Below, piece after piece: positions 20,763 to 29,988 of a DNA stretch of 32,898 bases. Made by a program: the position numbers and the translations under genes. The stretch spans positions 1 through 32,898 of the forward strand of contig JAFTID010000040.1 of the NCBI GenBank assembly GCA_017457085.1, in the 5' to 3' direction. Position 1 is the first letter of the stretch; every line of letters starts with the position of its first letter. The stretch is from Phascolarctobacterium sp. (GTDB lineage: Bacteria; Bacillota; Negativicutes; Acidaminococcales; Acidaminococcaceae). The notes beneath the pieces are model-generated. The model was given only the letters and a program-made list of their open reading frames with translations. It had not been told where the DNA came from and did not search any database.

Positions 20763-21071
20763 ATGGCACCCAAACTTCAAGACCATTTGACCGACCAACT
20801 TTTTGAAGCGATTTTAAGCTTGAAAGATAAAGAACAATGCTACAATTTTTTTGAAGACATCTGCACCATTAGCGAGCTGAAAGCTTTGGCTCAACGTTTA
20901 GAGGTTGCCCGTATGCTGGACGAAGGCAGTATATATGAAGAAATTGTTAGCAAGACCGGTGCCAGCACCGCAACAATTTCCCGCGTAAAACGTTGTCTTG
21001 TTTACGGAGCAGACGGTTACAATTCTGTAATGCCTGTTCTGAGGAAGGGGAAAGAGGAAAATGTTGAATAA
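20763..21071 (+). CDS. YerC/YecD-type TrpR-family regulator
   Basis: The product has 102 residues from ATG 20763 (AGGAGGG at 20750-20756; an upstream in-frame start at 20727 lacks such a site). It matches the TrpR-like YerC/YecD family: FFEDICTISELKALAQRLEV and the helix-turn-helix SKTGASTATISRVKRCLVYG. Comparative work has linked this family to control of histidine genes in Firmicutes (from memory, not checked). Its place as first gene of the his operon, overlapping the next gene by 11 bases, fits a histidine-responsive autoregulator. Confidence 0.88.
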   Translation: MAPKLQDHLTDQLFEAILSLKDKEQCYNFFEDICTISELKALAQRLEVARMLDEGSIYEEIVSKTGASTATISRVKRCLVYGADGYNSVMPVLRKGKEENVE

Positions 21072-22683
21072 GGTTTTTCAGGTGCCCTACGGCACGAAAG
21101 ATATATTGCCCGGCGAAATGAAACGTCGTCGTAAAATAGAGAACGCTATTTTAGATGTTTTTGAAGGCTGGGGCTACGAAGAAGTAAAGACTCCCGGTTT
21201 TGAATACGCTGATACTTTTGGCAGTATGGTTAAGGACAGCGACTTCCGCTTCTTCGATCGCAATAATAATTTACTGGTGTTACGCAATGACATGACTGCT
21301 CCCATTGCCCGCTTGGCAGCAACTCGTTTGCAGCAGGGCGAAGGAGCGAAACGCTTATGCTATCTTGCTAATTTGTACCGCTACGAAGAAATCCAAATGG
21401 GACGTCAATGCGAGTTTGAACAAGCTGGCGTAGAATTCTTCGGTGCTAACGGGGCAGAGGCTGATGCAGAAATTATTGTGTTGGCAGCTCAAGCCTTGCA
21501 AGCTACTGGCTTGGAGAAATTTGCTTTTAGTGTTGGTCACGTTGGCTTTATCAACGGTTTGGCAGAAGAAGCAGGCTTCACGGCAGAGCAAACCTTGCAG
21601 TTAAAGGATTGCCTGCGTCGCCACGATGCAGTTGCTATTGAAGAACTGGTAGCAGCTACCAATATTAATGAAGAAATTAGAAAGCTCTTTACAGATTTCC
21701 TGTTCCTGCAGGGAGGCGTAGAGCTTTTAGATAAAATGACCAGCGTTGTGCAAAATGCAGAGTGCCTTGCCGCACTGCAAGACCTGCGCCAAATTTACCA
21801 GCTGGTTGAAAAACACGGAGCAGGTAAATATGTAAGCTTTAACTTAGGCTTGTATCGCTCCTTGGGTTATTACACTGGCATGCTTTTTGAAGTGTACGTT
21901 CCGGAAATGGGTTACCCTGTTGCCGGCGGCGGACGTTACGACAAAATGATGCGTGGCTTTGGACTGGATTGCCCCGCTACTGGCTTTGCCATTGGCGTTG
22001 ACCGTGTGCTTTTGGCTTTGGAACGCAACACTAATGACGAATACATTACTATCGCCATGCCCAAGGGCAAGCTGTTCAAGAAAAGCTACGCCTTGCTGGA
22101 AAAAGTTGGCTTTAGTGGTGAAAACGTTACAGAAGATTCCCGCAAGCTGGTAATTACCAATGAAGAAGCCAAAGTACGCTTCATCATTGCCAAAACTGTG
22201 GACGTGCCTACTTACGTTGAGTATGGCGCCGCAGATATTGGCTTCATCGGTAAGGATGTATTATTAGAAGAAAACAAAGACGTTGTGGAATTATTGGACT
22301 TGGGTTTTGGCAAATGTCGCTTGATGATGGCGGTACCCGAAAAGAATCAACGTGCTAAGCTGACAGATTACGCACATATCCGTGTGGCAACCAAGTACCC
22401 CAACTGCGCACGAGCTTATTTTAACAAGCTTGGCGTGCAAAATGAAATTGTTAAGCTGAACGGCTCCATTGAACTTGGCCCATTGATTGGTCTGAGTGAA
22501 GTGATTGTAGATATTGTGGAAACAGGTACTACCTTACGTGAGAATAAATTAGTAGAGGTTGATTCTATTTTTACCGCTACTGCCCGTTTGATTGCCAATC
22601 GTGCCAGCTTTAAGCTGAAATTCGCCCGTTTACACAAATTAGTTGAAGATTTACGTGCTGTTTTAAATGAAAGGGATAAATAA
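21061..22683 (+). CDS. HisZ-HisG fusion: ATP phosphoribosyltransferase with fused regulatory subunit
   Basis: One 540-residue frame joins two proteins that are usually separate. Residues about 1-320 are HisZ, the histidyl-tRNA-synthetase-like regulator: VPYGTKDILPGEM, LVLRNDMTAPIARLAA, EFEQAGVEFFG, GYYTGMLFEVYVP, then GFAIGVDRVLLAL. Residues about 328-540 are short-form HisG: ITIAMPKGKLFKKSYALLEK, VEYGAADIGFIGKDVL, and the PRPP loop VDIVETGTTLRENKL (about 483-497). The linker is only about 7 residues. HisG condenses ATP and PRPP, the first committed step of histidine synthesis, and short HisG needs HisZ for activity and feedback. The fusion would enforce 1:1 stoichiometry. The gene starts inside the end of the yerC-like gene. 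Confidence 0.93.
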   Translation: MLNKVFQVPYGTKDILPGEMKRRRKIENAILDVFEGWGYEEVKTPGFEYADTFGSMVKDSDFRFFDRNNNLLVLRNDMTAPIARLAATRLQQGEGAKRLCYLANLYRYEEIQMGRQCEFEQAGVEFFGANGAEADAEIIVLAAQALQATGLEKFAFSVGHVGFINGLAEEAGFTAEQTLQLKDCLRRHDAVAIEELVAATNINEEIRKLFTDFLFLQGGVELLDKMTSVVQNAECLAALQDLRQIYQLVEKHGAGKYVSFNLGLYRSLGYYTGMLFEVYVPEMGYPVAGGGRYDKMMRGFGLDCPATGFAIGVDRVLLALERNTNDEYITIAMPKGKLFKKSYALLEKVGFSGENVTEDSRKLVITNEEAKVRFIIAKTVDVPTYVEYGAADIGFIGKDVLLEENKDVVELLDLGFGKCRLMMAVPEKNQRAKLTDYAHIRVATKYPNCARAYFNKLGVQNEIVKLNGSIELGPLIGLSEVIVDIVETGTTLRENKLVEVDSIFTATARLIANRASFKLKFARLHKLVEDLRAVLNERDK

Positions 22684-22684
22684 A

Positions 22685-24031
22685 ATGATAGTTACCGATG
22701 CAAGAGCCATGAGCGCTCAACAAATTGCAGATTTAATGAAGAAAAAAGCTTTTGACGAATGTGTACTTTCCCCCGGTGTGCAAGCAGGTGTTAACGCTAT
22801 GTTCGGCGCTCCCCTGACTGCGGCGCAGGTAGTAGACCGCATCGTTGCTGATGTGCGTGCAGAAGGAGATGCCAAATTATTTTACTACACTAACTTGATT
22901 GACAAGGCTGGCTTGAACGCAGACAACGTTCGCGTTAGCGAAGCAGAATTTGCCGAAGCAGAAGCTTTGACTAAACCGGAGGTAGTGTCTGCCATTAAAC
23001 GTGCCATTGCCAATGTTACTAAGTTTCACGAAGAACAAATGCCTAAAACTTGGCTGACCAATCGCCCTTACGGCGCAATGCTGGGACAAAAGGTTACCCC
23101 TGTTGACTCCGTTGGTATTTATGTTCCCGGTGGTACTGCGGCGTATCCTTCTTCTGTAATTATGAATGCTTGTCCTGCCAAGGTAGCAGGTGTGCCTCGC
23201 ATTGTCATGGCAGTTCCCTGCGGTAAGGATGGCAAGGTAAATCCCTACGTGCTTGTAACTGCTAAAGAAATTGGCGTAACAGAAATTTATAAAATGGGCG
23301 GTGCCCAAGCAGTAGCTGCTCTTGCTTTTGGTACCGAAACCGTTCCTAAAGTTGAAAAGATTACAGGCCCTGGTAACATCTTCGTTACCTTGGCGAAAAA
23401 AGCAGTGTATGGTCACTGCGACATAGATATGCTGGCAGGCCCCAGTGAAATTTTAATCATTGCAGATGAAACTGCTGACCCTGTTTACTTGGCGGCAGAT
23501 TTGTTGAGCCAAGCAGAACATGACCCCTTGGCAAGCGCCATCCTCGTAACTGACAGCGAAGCTGTGGCAAAGGCTGTGGCTGAAGAAATTGAAGTACAAT
23601 TGGCACAATTGCCTCGTCAAGAAATTGCAGCGACTGCTCTTGCCAACTACGGCAAGATTATTCTCGCCAGCGATATGGCGACCGTAATTGAAATGGCAAA
23701 CATTTCTGCGCCGGAACATTTGGAAGTTATGACTAAGGCTCCCTTTGAAATCTTGCCCTACATTCGCAACGCAGGCGCAATTTTCTTGGGACAATATTCT
23801 CCCGAACCCTTAGGTGACTACTACGCAGGCCCCAACCACATTTTGCCCACAGGTGGTACTGCTAAATTCTATTCCGTTTTGAACGTAGAAACCTTTATGA
23901 AAAAGACCAGTATCATTTCTTATACAGGCGCAGCTTTGGCTGCCGTTGCCGACGACGTTATTGCCATGGCTGAAGCAGAAGGCTTGCGTGCTCACGCTAA
24001 TGCTATCCGTAAACGCGTAGAAGGGAAGTGA
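22685..24031 (+). CDS. hisD: Histidinol dehydrogenase
   Basis: The product has 448 residues from ATG 22685, one base after the hisZG stop. Family blocks are VDSVGIYVPGGTAAYPSSVI, YKMGGAQAVAALAFGTETVP, KITGPGNIFVTLAKK, and the metal and active-site region AGPSEILIIADETADP then DLLSQAEHDPLASAILV, with ISAPEHLEVM and HILPTGGTAKFYSVLNVETF. It oxidises histidinol to histidine in two NAD-dependent steps using zinc. Length and motifs are complete. Confidence 0.97.
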   Translation: MIVTDARAMSAQQIADLMKKKAFDECVLSPGVQAGVNAMFGAPLTAAQVVDRIVADVRAEGDAKLFYYTNLIDKAGLNADNVRVSEAEFAEAEALTKPEVVSAIKRAIANVTKFHEEQMPKTWLTNRPYGAMLGQKVTPVDSVGIYVPGGTAAYPSSVIMNACPAKVAGVPRIVMAVPCGKDGKVNPYVLVTAKEIGVTEIYKMGGAQAVAALAFGTETVPKVEKITGPGNIFVTLAKKAVYGHCDIDMLAGPSEILIIADETADPVYLAADLLSQAEHDPLASAILVTDSEAVAKAVAEEIEVQLAQLPRQEIAATALANYGKIILASDMATVIEMANISAPEHLEVMTKAPFEILPYIRNAGAIFLGQYSPEPLGDYYAGPNHILPTGGTAKFYSVLNVETFMKKTSIISYTGAALAAVADDVIAMAEAEGLRAHANAIRKRVEGK

Positions 24032-24035
24032 GCCG

Positions 24036-25235
24036 ATGGAAGAATTTGCAATTCGCAAAGGCTTGGAATCCATGGAAGAATATTCCGTAGAGCATGTGGC
24101 AGCGGACATCATCGTTAACGCTAACGAAAGCAATTACGAAATGCCCGAAGCGGTGCGCCAAGCAGTTGTTGCTTGTACCCAAAACTTTCCCTTTAACCGT
24201 TACCCTCCTATTAAATCTGAGAACTTGTGCGAAGCGATTGCTCAAGAATTAGATTTGGATATTGCCAATGTAAAAATTGGTAATGGTTCCAGCGAACTCT
24301 TGCAGGTAGCTTGCTACGTGTTTGGTGGTTACGGCAAGAAAATTGCCATTCCCTATCCCTCCTTTTCTATGTATGGTGAGTACGCTACTTTAAGTGATAG
24401 CGTTGCGGCACCTTACCCTCTGACGGAAGAAGGCTATGTAGATGCGGATGTTGTGATTGAATTCTGCGAAAGAGAACGTCCTGCGCTTCTTATCGTTTGC
24501 AATCCTAACAACCCTACTGGCAACTACAATTCCTTGGCGACAATGGAAAAGATTATTGCCAACGTGGAATGCCCTGTGATTATGGACGAAGCCTATATGG
24601 AATTTGCAGATGGCAAGGAAGTTCCGCCCTCTGATATGCGCCCCTTGAACAAGCTGTGGCTGGTGGCAGGCTCTACCTTGAGCTTGGTAGGCAAGTACAG
24701 TAATTTAATAGTCTTCCGCACCTTCTCCAAAGCTTACGGCTTGGCAGGCTTGCGTTGCGGTTACGCAGTAGGTGCAGCTGGCGTAATGCGTTTGCTGGGT
24801 AAGGCGCTTTTACCTTATCACGTAAATGCTTATACCTTAATGGTAGCGAAGACCTTGTACGAAAACAAAAATTTATATAAAGAACAGATTAAAGTTGTTC
24901 GTGGTGAACGTGATAAAATGGCAGCCTATCTGGCGAAGCTTGGCTTTAGAGTTTGGCCCACTGCTACCAACTTCGTAACCTTCTGCGCTGAAGGTGAGCT
25001 GGCGAAAAGCCTTGCCCGTGCTTACGAAAGAAAGTACCACGATTTCAGCTTGCTTCCCCAAGTTGCCAGTGGCAAGATGCTGTTCAAATACTTAATGGAA
25101 AACAGCATCCTCGTCCGTGATTATAGCGGACACCCGAAGCTGACAGGCTGCCTGCGTATTACGGTGGGTACTCCTGAAGAAAACTTAACCATTTTACAAA
25201 AACTTACTGCCTTGTGTACGGAGGTACAATTATGA
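24036..25235 (+). CDS. hisC: Histidinol-phosphate aminotransferase
   Basis: The product has 399 residues, longer than the usual 350-370. Class II aminotransferase landmarks are present: VNANESNYEMPEAVRQAV, GNGSSELLQVACYVFGG, CNPNNPTGNYN, VIMDEAYMEFADGKE, the PLP lysine in FRTFSKAYGLAGLRCGYAVG, and LVRDYSGHPKLTGCLRITVG near the end. The extra length seems to be two insertions, one before the PLP lysine (around PPSDMRPLNKLWLVAGSTLS) and one near KSLARAYERKYHDFSLLPQV. It converts imidazole-acetol phosphate to histidinol phosphate. The stop overlaps the hisB start (ATGA). Confidence 0.93.
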   Translation: MEEFAIRKGLESMEEYSVEHVAADIIVNANESNYEMPEAVRQAVVACTQNFPFNRYPPIKSENLCEAIAQELDLDIANVKIGNGSSELLQVACYVFGGYGKKIAIPYPSFSMYGEYATLSDSVAAPYPLTEEGYVDADVVIEFCERERPALLIVCNPNNPTGNYNSLATMEKIIANVECPVIMDEAYMEFADGKEVPPSDMRPLNKLWLVAGSTLSLVGKYSNLIVFRTFSKAYGLAGLRCGYAVGAAGVMRLLGKALLPYHVNAYTLMVAKTLYENKNLYKEQIKVVRGERDKMAAYLAKLGFRVWPTATNFVTFCAEGELAKSLARAYERKYHDFSLLPQVASGKMLFKYLMENSILVRDYSGHPKLTGCLRITVGTPEENLTILQKLTALCTEVQL

Positions 25236-25816
25236 GATGTGGCAGCGTAGAACGCAAAACTTTAGAAACTGAAATTTTTGCAGAACTGAATTTAGATGGC
25301 AGTGGCATTTGCCAAGTGAATACTGGCATTGGTTTCTTCGACCATATGCTGACCTTGTTTGCAAAACACAGTTTTAGCGATTTAACTTTGAAAGCAGTTG
25401 GCGATCTTGACGTGGATAGCCACCACACCGTTGAAGACTGTGGTATCGTTTTGGGACAGGCTTTGAAAGAAGCCATTGGCGATAAAGCTGGCATTCATCG
25501 TTACGGAAATTGCTTCCTGCCCATGGATGAAGCTTTGGTACAAGTAGTAATGGATTTCTCCGGTCGTCCTTACCTTGTTTTCGATGCAGATATTCCCAAA
25601 GTGCAATTGGGCATCTACGAAGCAGAGATGACGGAAGAATTTTTCCGTGCTGTTGCCATGAACGCAGGCATTACCCTGCACATTAGAGTTTTGTACGGCA
25701 AGAACACTCACCATATTATTGAAGCCATTTTCAAAGGCTTCGCTCGTGCCTTGGCAGAAGCAGTTGCTTATGATGAAAGAGTGCAAGGCGTAATGAGCAG
25801 TAAAGGATTGTTATGA
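25232..25816 (+). CDS. hisB: Imidazoleglycerol-phosphate dehydratase
   Basis: The 194-residue product is a monofunctional HisB. Duplicated metal-binding motifs are clear: GFFDHMLTLFAKHS and DSHHTVEDCGIVLGQAL in the first half, FFRAVAMNAGITLHI and NTHHIIEAIFKGFARAL in the second. It dehydrates imidazole glycerol phosphate using manganese. ATG 25232 follows CGGAGG and overlaps the hisC stop; its own stop overlaps the hisH start. The phosphatase domain of enteric HisB is absent, so histidinol phosphatase must be encoded elsewhere. Confidence 0.97.
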   Translation: MRCGSVERKTLETEIFAELNLDGSGICQVNTGIGFFDHMLTLFAKHSFSDLTLKAVGDLDVDSHHTVEDCGIVLGQALKEAIGDKAGIHRYGNCFLPMDEALVQVVMDFSGRPYLVFDADIPKVQLGIYEAEMTEEFFRAVAMNAGITLHIRVLYGKNTHHIIEAIFKGFARALAEAVAYDERVQGVMSSKGLL

Positions 25817-26418
25817 GTAAACAAGTTGTAATTATAGATTACGGTATGGGTAATCTTCATAGCGTTACCAAAGCCATTGCTGCTGTTGGCGGCGAGCCTA
25901 TCATCACTGCTGACAAGGAAGTCATCGCCAAGGCAGAAAAAATTATTCTGCCGGGGGTAGGTGCTTTTGGCGACTGCATGGCTAATTTGCACAAGAGCGG
26001 TCTTGTTCCGCTTATCATGGAGCTTTTGGAAAGTGGCAAGCCTTTTTTAGGAATTTGTCTGGGCATGCAAGTGCTTTTTGAAGGTAGCGACGAAGCTCCC
26101 GGCGTAGAAGGCTTAGGCTATTTCAAAGGGCAGGTAAAATATTTAAAGACTACCCATAAAATTCCCCACATGGGTTGGAATAAATTGTCTTTGAAAAATG
26201 CTTCTCCCCTTTTGGACGAAGCAGAGGGAGAATTTGTTTATTTCGTTCACAGCTTCCACTGTGAGCCAGAAGATAAAGGCATTATTACTTCTGTTTGTGA
26301 TTATGGTATGGAAGTTACCGCTTCCGTTGGTAAGGGTAGCGTGCATGCTTTCCAATTCCATCCGGAAAAATCTAGTCGTGCTGGTTTAGCATTGCTGAAA
26401 AAATTTGTAGAATTGTAG
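25813..26418 (+). CDS. hisH: Imidazole glycerol phosphate synthase, glutaminase subunit
   Basis: The product has 201 residues and is a class I glutamine amidotransferase: IIDYGMGNLHSVTKAI at the start, PGVGAFGDCM, the nucleophile cysteine in LGICLGMQVLFEGSDE, and the catalytic His/Glu pair in FQFHPEKSSRAGL. HisH supplies ammonia to HisF. It overlaps hisB by four bases and is followed by hisA after 10 bases. Confidence 0.97.
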   Translation: MSKQVVIIDYGMGNLHSVTKAIAAVGGEPIITADKEVIAKAEKIILPGVGAFGDCMANLHKSGLVPLIMELLESGKPFLGICLGMQVLFEGSDEAPGVEGLGYFKGQVKYLKTTHKIPHMGWNKLSLKNASPLLDEAEGEFVYFVHSFHCEPEDKGIITSVCDYGMEVTASVGKGSVHAFQFHPEKSSRAGLALLKKFVEL

Positions 26419-26428
26419 GAGAAAATTT

Positions 26429-27157
26429 ATGCTTATTTATCCCGCAATAGATATTCGTGGCGGACGTTGCGTTAGATTAACAGAAGGTCGTTTTGATGCG
26501 GAAACAGTTTTTGCAGATGATCCTGCGGAAATGGCTTTGAAGTGGGAGGCGTGCGGTGCAGAATACTTGCACCTTGTTGACCTTGACGGAGCGTTGGCAG
26601 GCGAAGGTAAAAATATTCCTGTTATTAAAAGAATTTTAGAAGCGGTACAAATTCCTGTACAGCTTGGCGGTGGCATTCGTAATATGCAAGCCATCGAAAA
26701 GCTTTTGGAATTGGGCGTTACCCGTTTAATCTTGGGTAGTGCTGCTGTGAAAAATCCTCAGCTTGTTGACGAGGCTTGTAAAAATTTCCCTGGTCACATC
26801 GCTGTTGGCATTGATGCTAAAAATGGCGAGGTTGCCATTGAAGGCTGGGGCAAGGGCAGTGGCGTAGCTGCTACTGAACTTGCTAAACAAATGGCGCAAT
26901 ATGGCGTTGACAAAATTATTTACACTGACATTAGCCGTGACGGCATGCTTACTGGCGTAAACGTAGAAGCTACGGCAGAGATTGCCCGTGCTGGTGGCAT
27001 TGAAGTTATTGCTAGCGGTGGCGTTGCTTCCATAAATGATATTAAAAATTTACTGCCCTACCAAAAGGACGGGGTAACCGGTTGCATTATTGGTAAGGCA
27101 ATCTATACAGGCGCAGTTGATTTGCGTGAAGCGTTGGCTTTGGCGAAGGAGGGCTAA
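26429..27157 (+). CDS. hisA: Phosphoribosyl-formimino-AICAR ribotide isomerase
   Basis: The 242-residue product is a TIM-barrel HisA. Visible are [20 protein letters not shown] with the catalytic aspartate, [26 protein letters not shown], the phosphate loops [15 protein letters not shown] and [14 protein letters not shown] with the second aspartate, and [13 protein letters not shown]. It isomerises ProFAR to PRFAR. The hisF start follows the stop after one base. Confidence 0.97.
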   Translation: MLIYPAIDIRGGRCVRLTEGRFDAETVFADDPAEMALKWEACGAEYLHLVDLDGALAGEGKNIPVIKRILEAVQIPVQLGGGIRNMQAIEKLLELGVTRLILGSAAVKNPQLVDEACKNFPGHIAVGIDAKNGEVAIEGWGKGSGVAATELAKQMAQYGVDKIIYTDISRDGMLTGVNVEATAEIARAGGIEVIASGGVASINDIKNLLPYQKDGVTGCIIGKAIYTGAVDLREALALAKEG

Positions 27158-27158
27158 G

Positions 27159-27917
27159 ATGCATACTAAAAGAATCATCCCTTGCTTGGACGTTAAGGCT
27201 GGACGTGTAGTTAAAGGCACTAACTTTGTAGGTCTCAGAGATGCAGGCGACCCAGTGGAGCTGGCGGCGACTTACGATATTGAAGGTGCAGATGAATTAG
27301 TATTTTTAGATATTACTGCTTCCGTTGAAGAACGCAAGGCTATGCTTGACGTTATCAACAAAACTGCAGGCGAAGTGTTTATGCCCTTGACCGTTGGCGG
27401 TGGCATTAGTACCGTTGACGATATCCGTAATGCTTTGCGTGCCGGCGCAGATAAAATTTCCGTAAACTCTGCGGCGGTGAAGAACCCTCAACTGATTGCA
27501 GAGGGTGCTAAACTTTTTGGAAGTCAATGTATCGTCCTTGCCATTGATGCTCGCCGTTGTGGTGAAGCTAAATGGGAAGTTTATGTGCATGGCGGACGCA
27601 CTCCTACTGGCATTGATGCTATTGAATGGGCGAAAGAAGCTGTAGCTCTTGGCGCAGGCGAAATTCTGCTGACCAGTATGGATGCAGACGGAACCAAAGC
27701 TGGCTACGACATTCCCCTGACAAAAGCCGTAAGTGAAGCAGTTAATGTTCCCGTGATTGCCAGTGGCGGCGCGGGTAAATTAGAAGATTTTTACGAAGTG
27801 CTTGCAGAAGGCGGTGCTGATGCAGTTTTGGCAGCTTCCGTCTTTCACTATAAAACCTTCACAATTCAACAGGTGAAGGAGTATCTGCGTGATAGAGGTA
27901 TCGAGGTGAGAATATAA
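27159..27917 (+). CDS. hisF: Imidazole glycerol phosphate synthase, cyclase subunit
   Basis: The 252-residue product is full length. HisF blocks are [20 protein letters not shown] with the catalytic aspartate, [45 protein letters not shown], and the second catalytic aspartate in [17 protein letters not shown], with [14 protein letters not shown] at the end. ATG 27159 (GGAGGG upstream, inside the hisA end) is chosen over in-frame codons farther upstream. The stop shares one base with the hisIE start. Confidence 0.97.
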   Translation: MHTKRIIPCLDVKAGRVVKGTNFVGLRDAGDPVELAATYDIEGADELVFLDITASVEERKAMLDVINKTAGEVFMPLTVGGGISTVDDIRNALRAGADKISVNSAAVKNPQLIAEGAKLFGSQCIVLAIDARRCGEAKWEVYVHGGRTPTGIDAIEWAKEAVALGAGEILLTSMDADGTKAGYDIPLTKAVSEAVNVPVIASGGAGKLEDFYEVLAEGGADAVLAASVFHYKTFTIQQVKEYLRDRGIEVRI

Positions 27918-28576
27918 TGCAGATAGATTTCTCTAAAATTAAATTTGACGAAAAAGGCTTGGTGCCTGCCATCGTTCAAGATGTGCGCACCAATGCCGTT
28001 GTGATGCTCGCCTACATGAATGGCGAAAGCTTGGCGCGTACTGTGGAAACTGGTTATACTTGGTTCTGGAGCCGTAGTCGTCAAGAACTGTGGAATAAAG
28101 GCGCGACCAGTGGCAATTTGCAAAAGATTGTGGATATTAGCTACGACTGTGACGGCGATAGCCTGCTGGTACAAGTAGAACAAACTGGCGTGGCTTGCCA
28201 TACTGGCGAATATTCCTGCTTCCATAATTTACTGTGGAAACGTGACAACCTGCCCGTTCCTGAAATGGAAGGCATTCCCGGTGTGCTTAGCGAACTGTAC
28301 CGTGTCATCCAAGAAAAACGCGTTAATGGTGGCGAAAAATCTTACACCAAGTATCTGTTTACTTCCGGTCAAGACAAGATTCTCAAAAAAGTTGGCGAAG
28401 AAGCAGCAGAAACTATTATTGCTTCCAAGAACCACGCTAAAGACGAAGTGCTTTATGAAATGTCCGACCTGTGGTATCACTGCTTAGTGCTTTTGGCTTA
28501 CCATAATATTACGCCCAATGAATTGCTTGCAGAATTGGGTGGTAGACGCGCTAAAGAAAATAATAGTAAGTATTAA
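27917..28576 (+). CDS. hisI: Bifunctional phosphoribosyl-AMP cyclohydrolase/phosphoribosyl-ATP pyrophosphatase
   Basis: The 219-residue product joins both domains (often called HisIE). The cyclohydrolase part (about residues 1-115) has [36 protein letters not shown], then [20 protein letters not shown] with metal ligands. The pyrophosphatase part (about residues 120-219) has [20 protein letters not shown] and [16 protein letters not shown], then [13 protein letters not shown]. It catalyses steps 2 and 3 of histidine synthesis. It is the last gene of the operon and is followed by a strong terminator. Confidence 0.96.
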   Translation: MQIDFSKIKFDEKGLVPAIVQDVRTNAVVMLAYMNGESLARTVETGYTWFWSRSRQELWNKGATSGNLQKIVDISYDCDGDSLLVQVEQTGVACHTGEYSCFHNLLWKRDNLPVPEMEGIPGVLSELYRVIQEKRVNGGEKSYTKYLFTSGQDKILKKVGEEAAETIIASKNHAKDEVLYEMSDLWYHCLVLLAYHNITPNELLAELGGRRAKENNSKY

Positions 28577-28580
28577 AATT

Positions 28581-28622
28581 AAAACAGCAATTGTTTGCGA
28601 CAAAACAATTGCTGTTTTTTTA
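28581..28622 (+). terminator. Rho-independent terminator of the his operon
   Basis: AAAACAGCAATTGTTT (28581-28596) pairs with AAACAATTGCTGTTTT (from 28603), giving a stem of about 16 bp with a short loop and a run of Ts. Confidence 0.92.
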
Positions 28623-28767
28623 TGTTTTTGGGCAAAGTGGGGAGCAACGTTCAAAATTAAAAATTTTTTCTGCAAAGTTCACAGGGATTTCACAACTTCG
28701 CATTTCAAATACAGGCAAAAGTCAGAAATTGTGGAATAGAGAAGTTAAAACAGGGAGGAGGTGAAGG

Positions 28768-29979
28768 ATGCAGGAGTTTTCGTGGCGAGCAAGGGAACCT
28801 ACGGGGAAGCTTTTGCGTGGCAAGGTACGTGCCGGGTCTAAACAGGAGGCTGCCAATTTAGTACGGGCAAGCTACGGCTACGTGGTAGGCTTGCGAACAA
28901 AGGAAGATAATTTTTTGCTACGATGGCAGGTGAAACTTTTCAAGGGAGATAAAAGTCTTTCTGATAAGCAGAAGATAGTGTTTTTCAAACAGCTGGCGGT
29001 CATTTTAAATAGCGGTGTTCCTCTTTTGAAAGGAATGGAGCTTCTCCAACAGCGGACTGATATTTTTATCGGTAGGGTTTGTAGAAAGCTGGAAGTTAAT
29101 TTGCGAGAGGGTATGTCTTTAGCGAATGCTATGCAGGAGTGCGGTAAGACTTTTCCAAATTTGGCTGTAACCTTGGTGGCGGCGGGTGAGCGTAGCGGTG
29201 AACTGAACACCGTGCTTTTAGAACTTGCCGGGTATTACAGTAAACAGCAGGCGATGAAGCAGTTTCTTTATAAGGCAACTCTTTATCCGTTGTTTTTATT
29301 GGGAGCATCTTTTAGCGTGCTAGTTTTCTTTTTGCTCTACGTTCTGCCAATGCTGGCTACAGTTTACGCCGGGTTAGGGGCGCAGCCTACAAAATTTTTA
29401 AAGCTTGCGCTTAGCATTAATGAATTTGTACTAACTTATAATTTGGAGCTAGGTATTCTTCTTTTAATGGTGCTTGGCGTTATCTACAGGCAAAGAATTC
29501 AATTCGTAAATTTTTGCTTAGAGTTACCGGGAATTAGAAAAATACACTCCATGCTTTTGGAGATTCGTTTTTGCAAACTATTGGGCTTGCTTTTGGATAA
29601 AGGGATTAGCATTACCCAAGCTGTGGATGTGGCTACTGCTACTATAAGTGGGAAGGAACGTATCCGTCAGTTAAAACTGTTTCGCCTTGCCCTACATCGT
29701 GGTGAAGCAATTAGCCTTGCAGTGGGCAGAGTAACGGAAATGTTTTCGCCAATTACTGCGGAATTGATTGCCATTGGTGCAGAAACAGGTTATCTTCCGA
29801 AACTGCTCAACGAAGCGGCAGAAATTTTAGAGCAGGATTTGCAGGAACGCTTAGAAAAGATACGTGAGCTTTTGTCTCCGTTGTTATTGTTGTTGGCAGC
29901 ATTAATCATAGCGTTGGTAGTTTGTTCCGTGATTGGTCCCTTGTTTGAGCTATTTACAGTATTACCAGAGTATAATTAG
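28768..29979 (+). CDS. Type II secretion/type IV pilus inner-membrane platform protein (GspF/PilC/ComGB family)
   Basis: The 403-residue product is typical of the family. Two repeated GspF domains are visible. The first begins at FFKQLAVILNSGVPLLKGME and contains MSLANAMQECGKTFPNLAVT and AAGERSGELNTVLLELA. The second begins at FCKLLGLLLDKGISITQAVD and contains GEAISLAVGR and AIGAETGYLPKLLNEAA. Three membrane segments lie at about 172-200, 225-245 and 370-395. It anchors the pilus assembly machine in the inner membrane. GGAGGAGGTGAAGG precedes the ATG. The expected assembly ATPase gene is not upstream; the his operon terminator is. Confidence 0.93.
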   Translation: MQEFSWRAREPTGKLLRGKVRAGSKQEAANLVRASYGYVVGLRTKEDNFLLRWQVKLFKGDKSLSDKQKIVFFKQLAVILNSGVPLLKGMELLQQRTDIFIGRVCRKLEVNLREGMSLANAMQECGKTFPNLAVTLVAAGERSGELNTVLLELAGYYSKQQAMKQFLYKATLYPLFLLGASFSVLVFFLLYVLPMLATVYAGLGAQPTKFLKLALSINEFVLTYNLELGILLLMVLGVIYRQRIQFVNFCLELPGIRKIHSMLLEIRFCKLLGLLLDKGISITQAVDVATATISGKERIRQLKLFRLALHRGEAISLAVGRVTEMFSPITAELIAIGAETGYLPKLLNEAAEILEQDLQERLEKIRELLSPLLLLLAALIIALVVCSVIGPLFELFTVLPEYN

Positions 29980-29988
29980 GAGGTTTTT

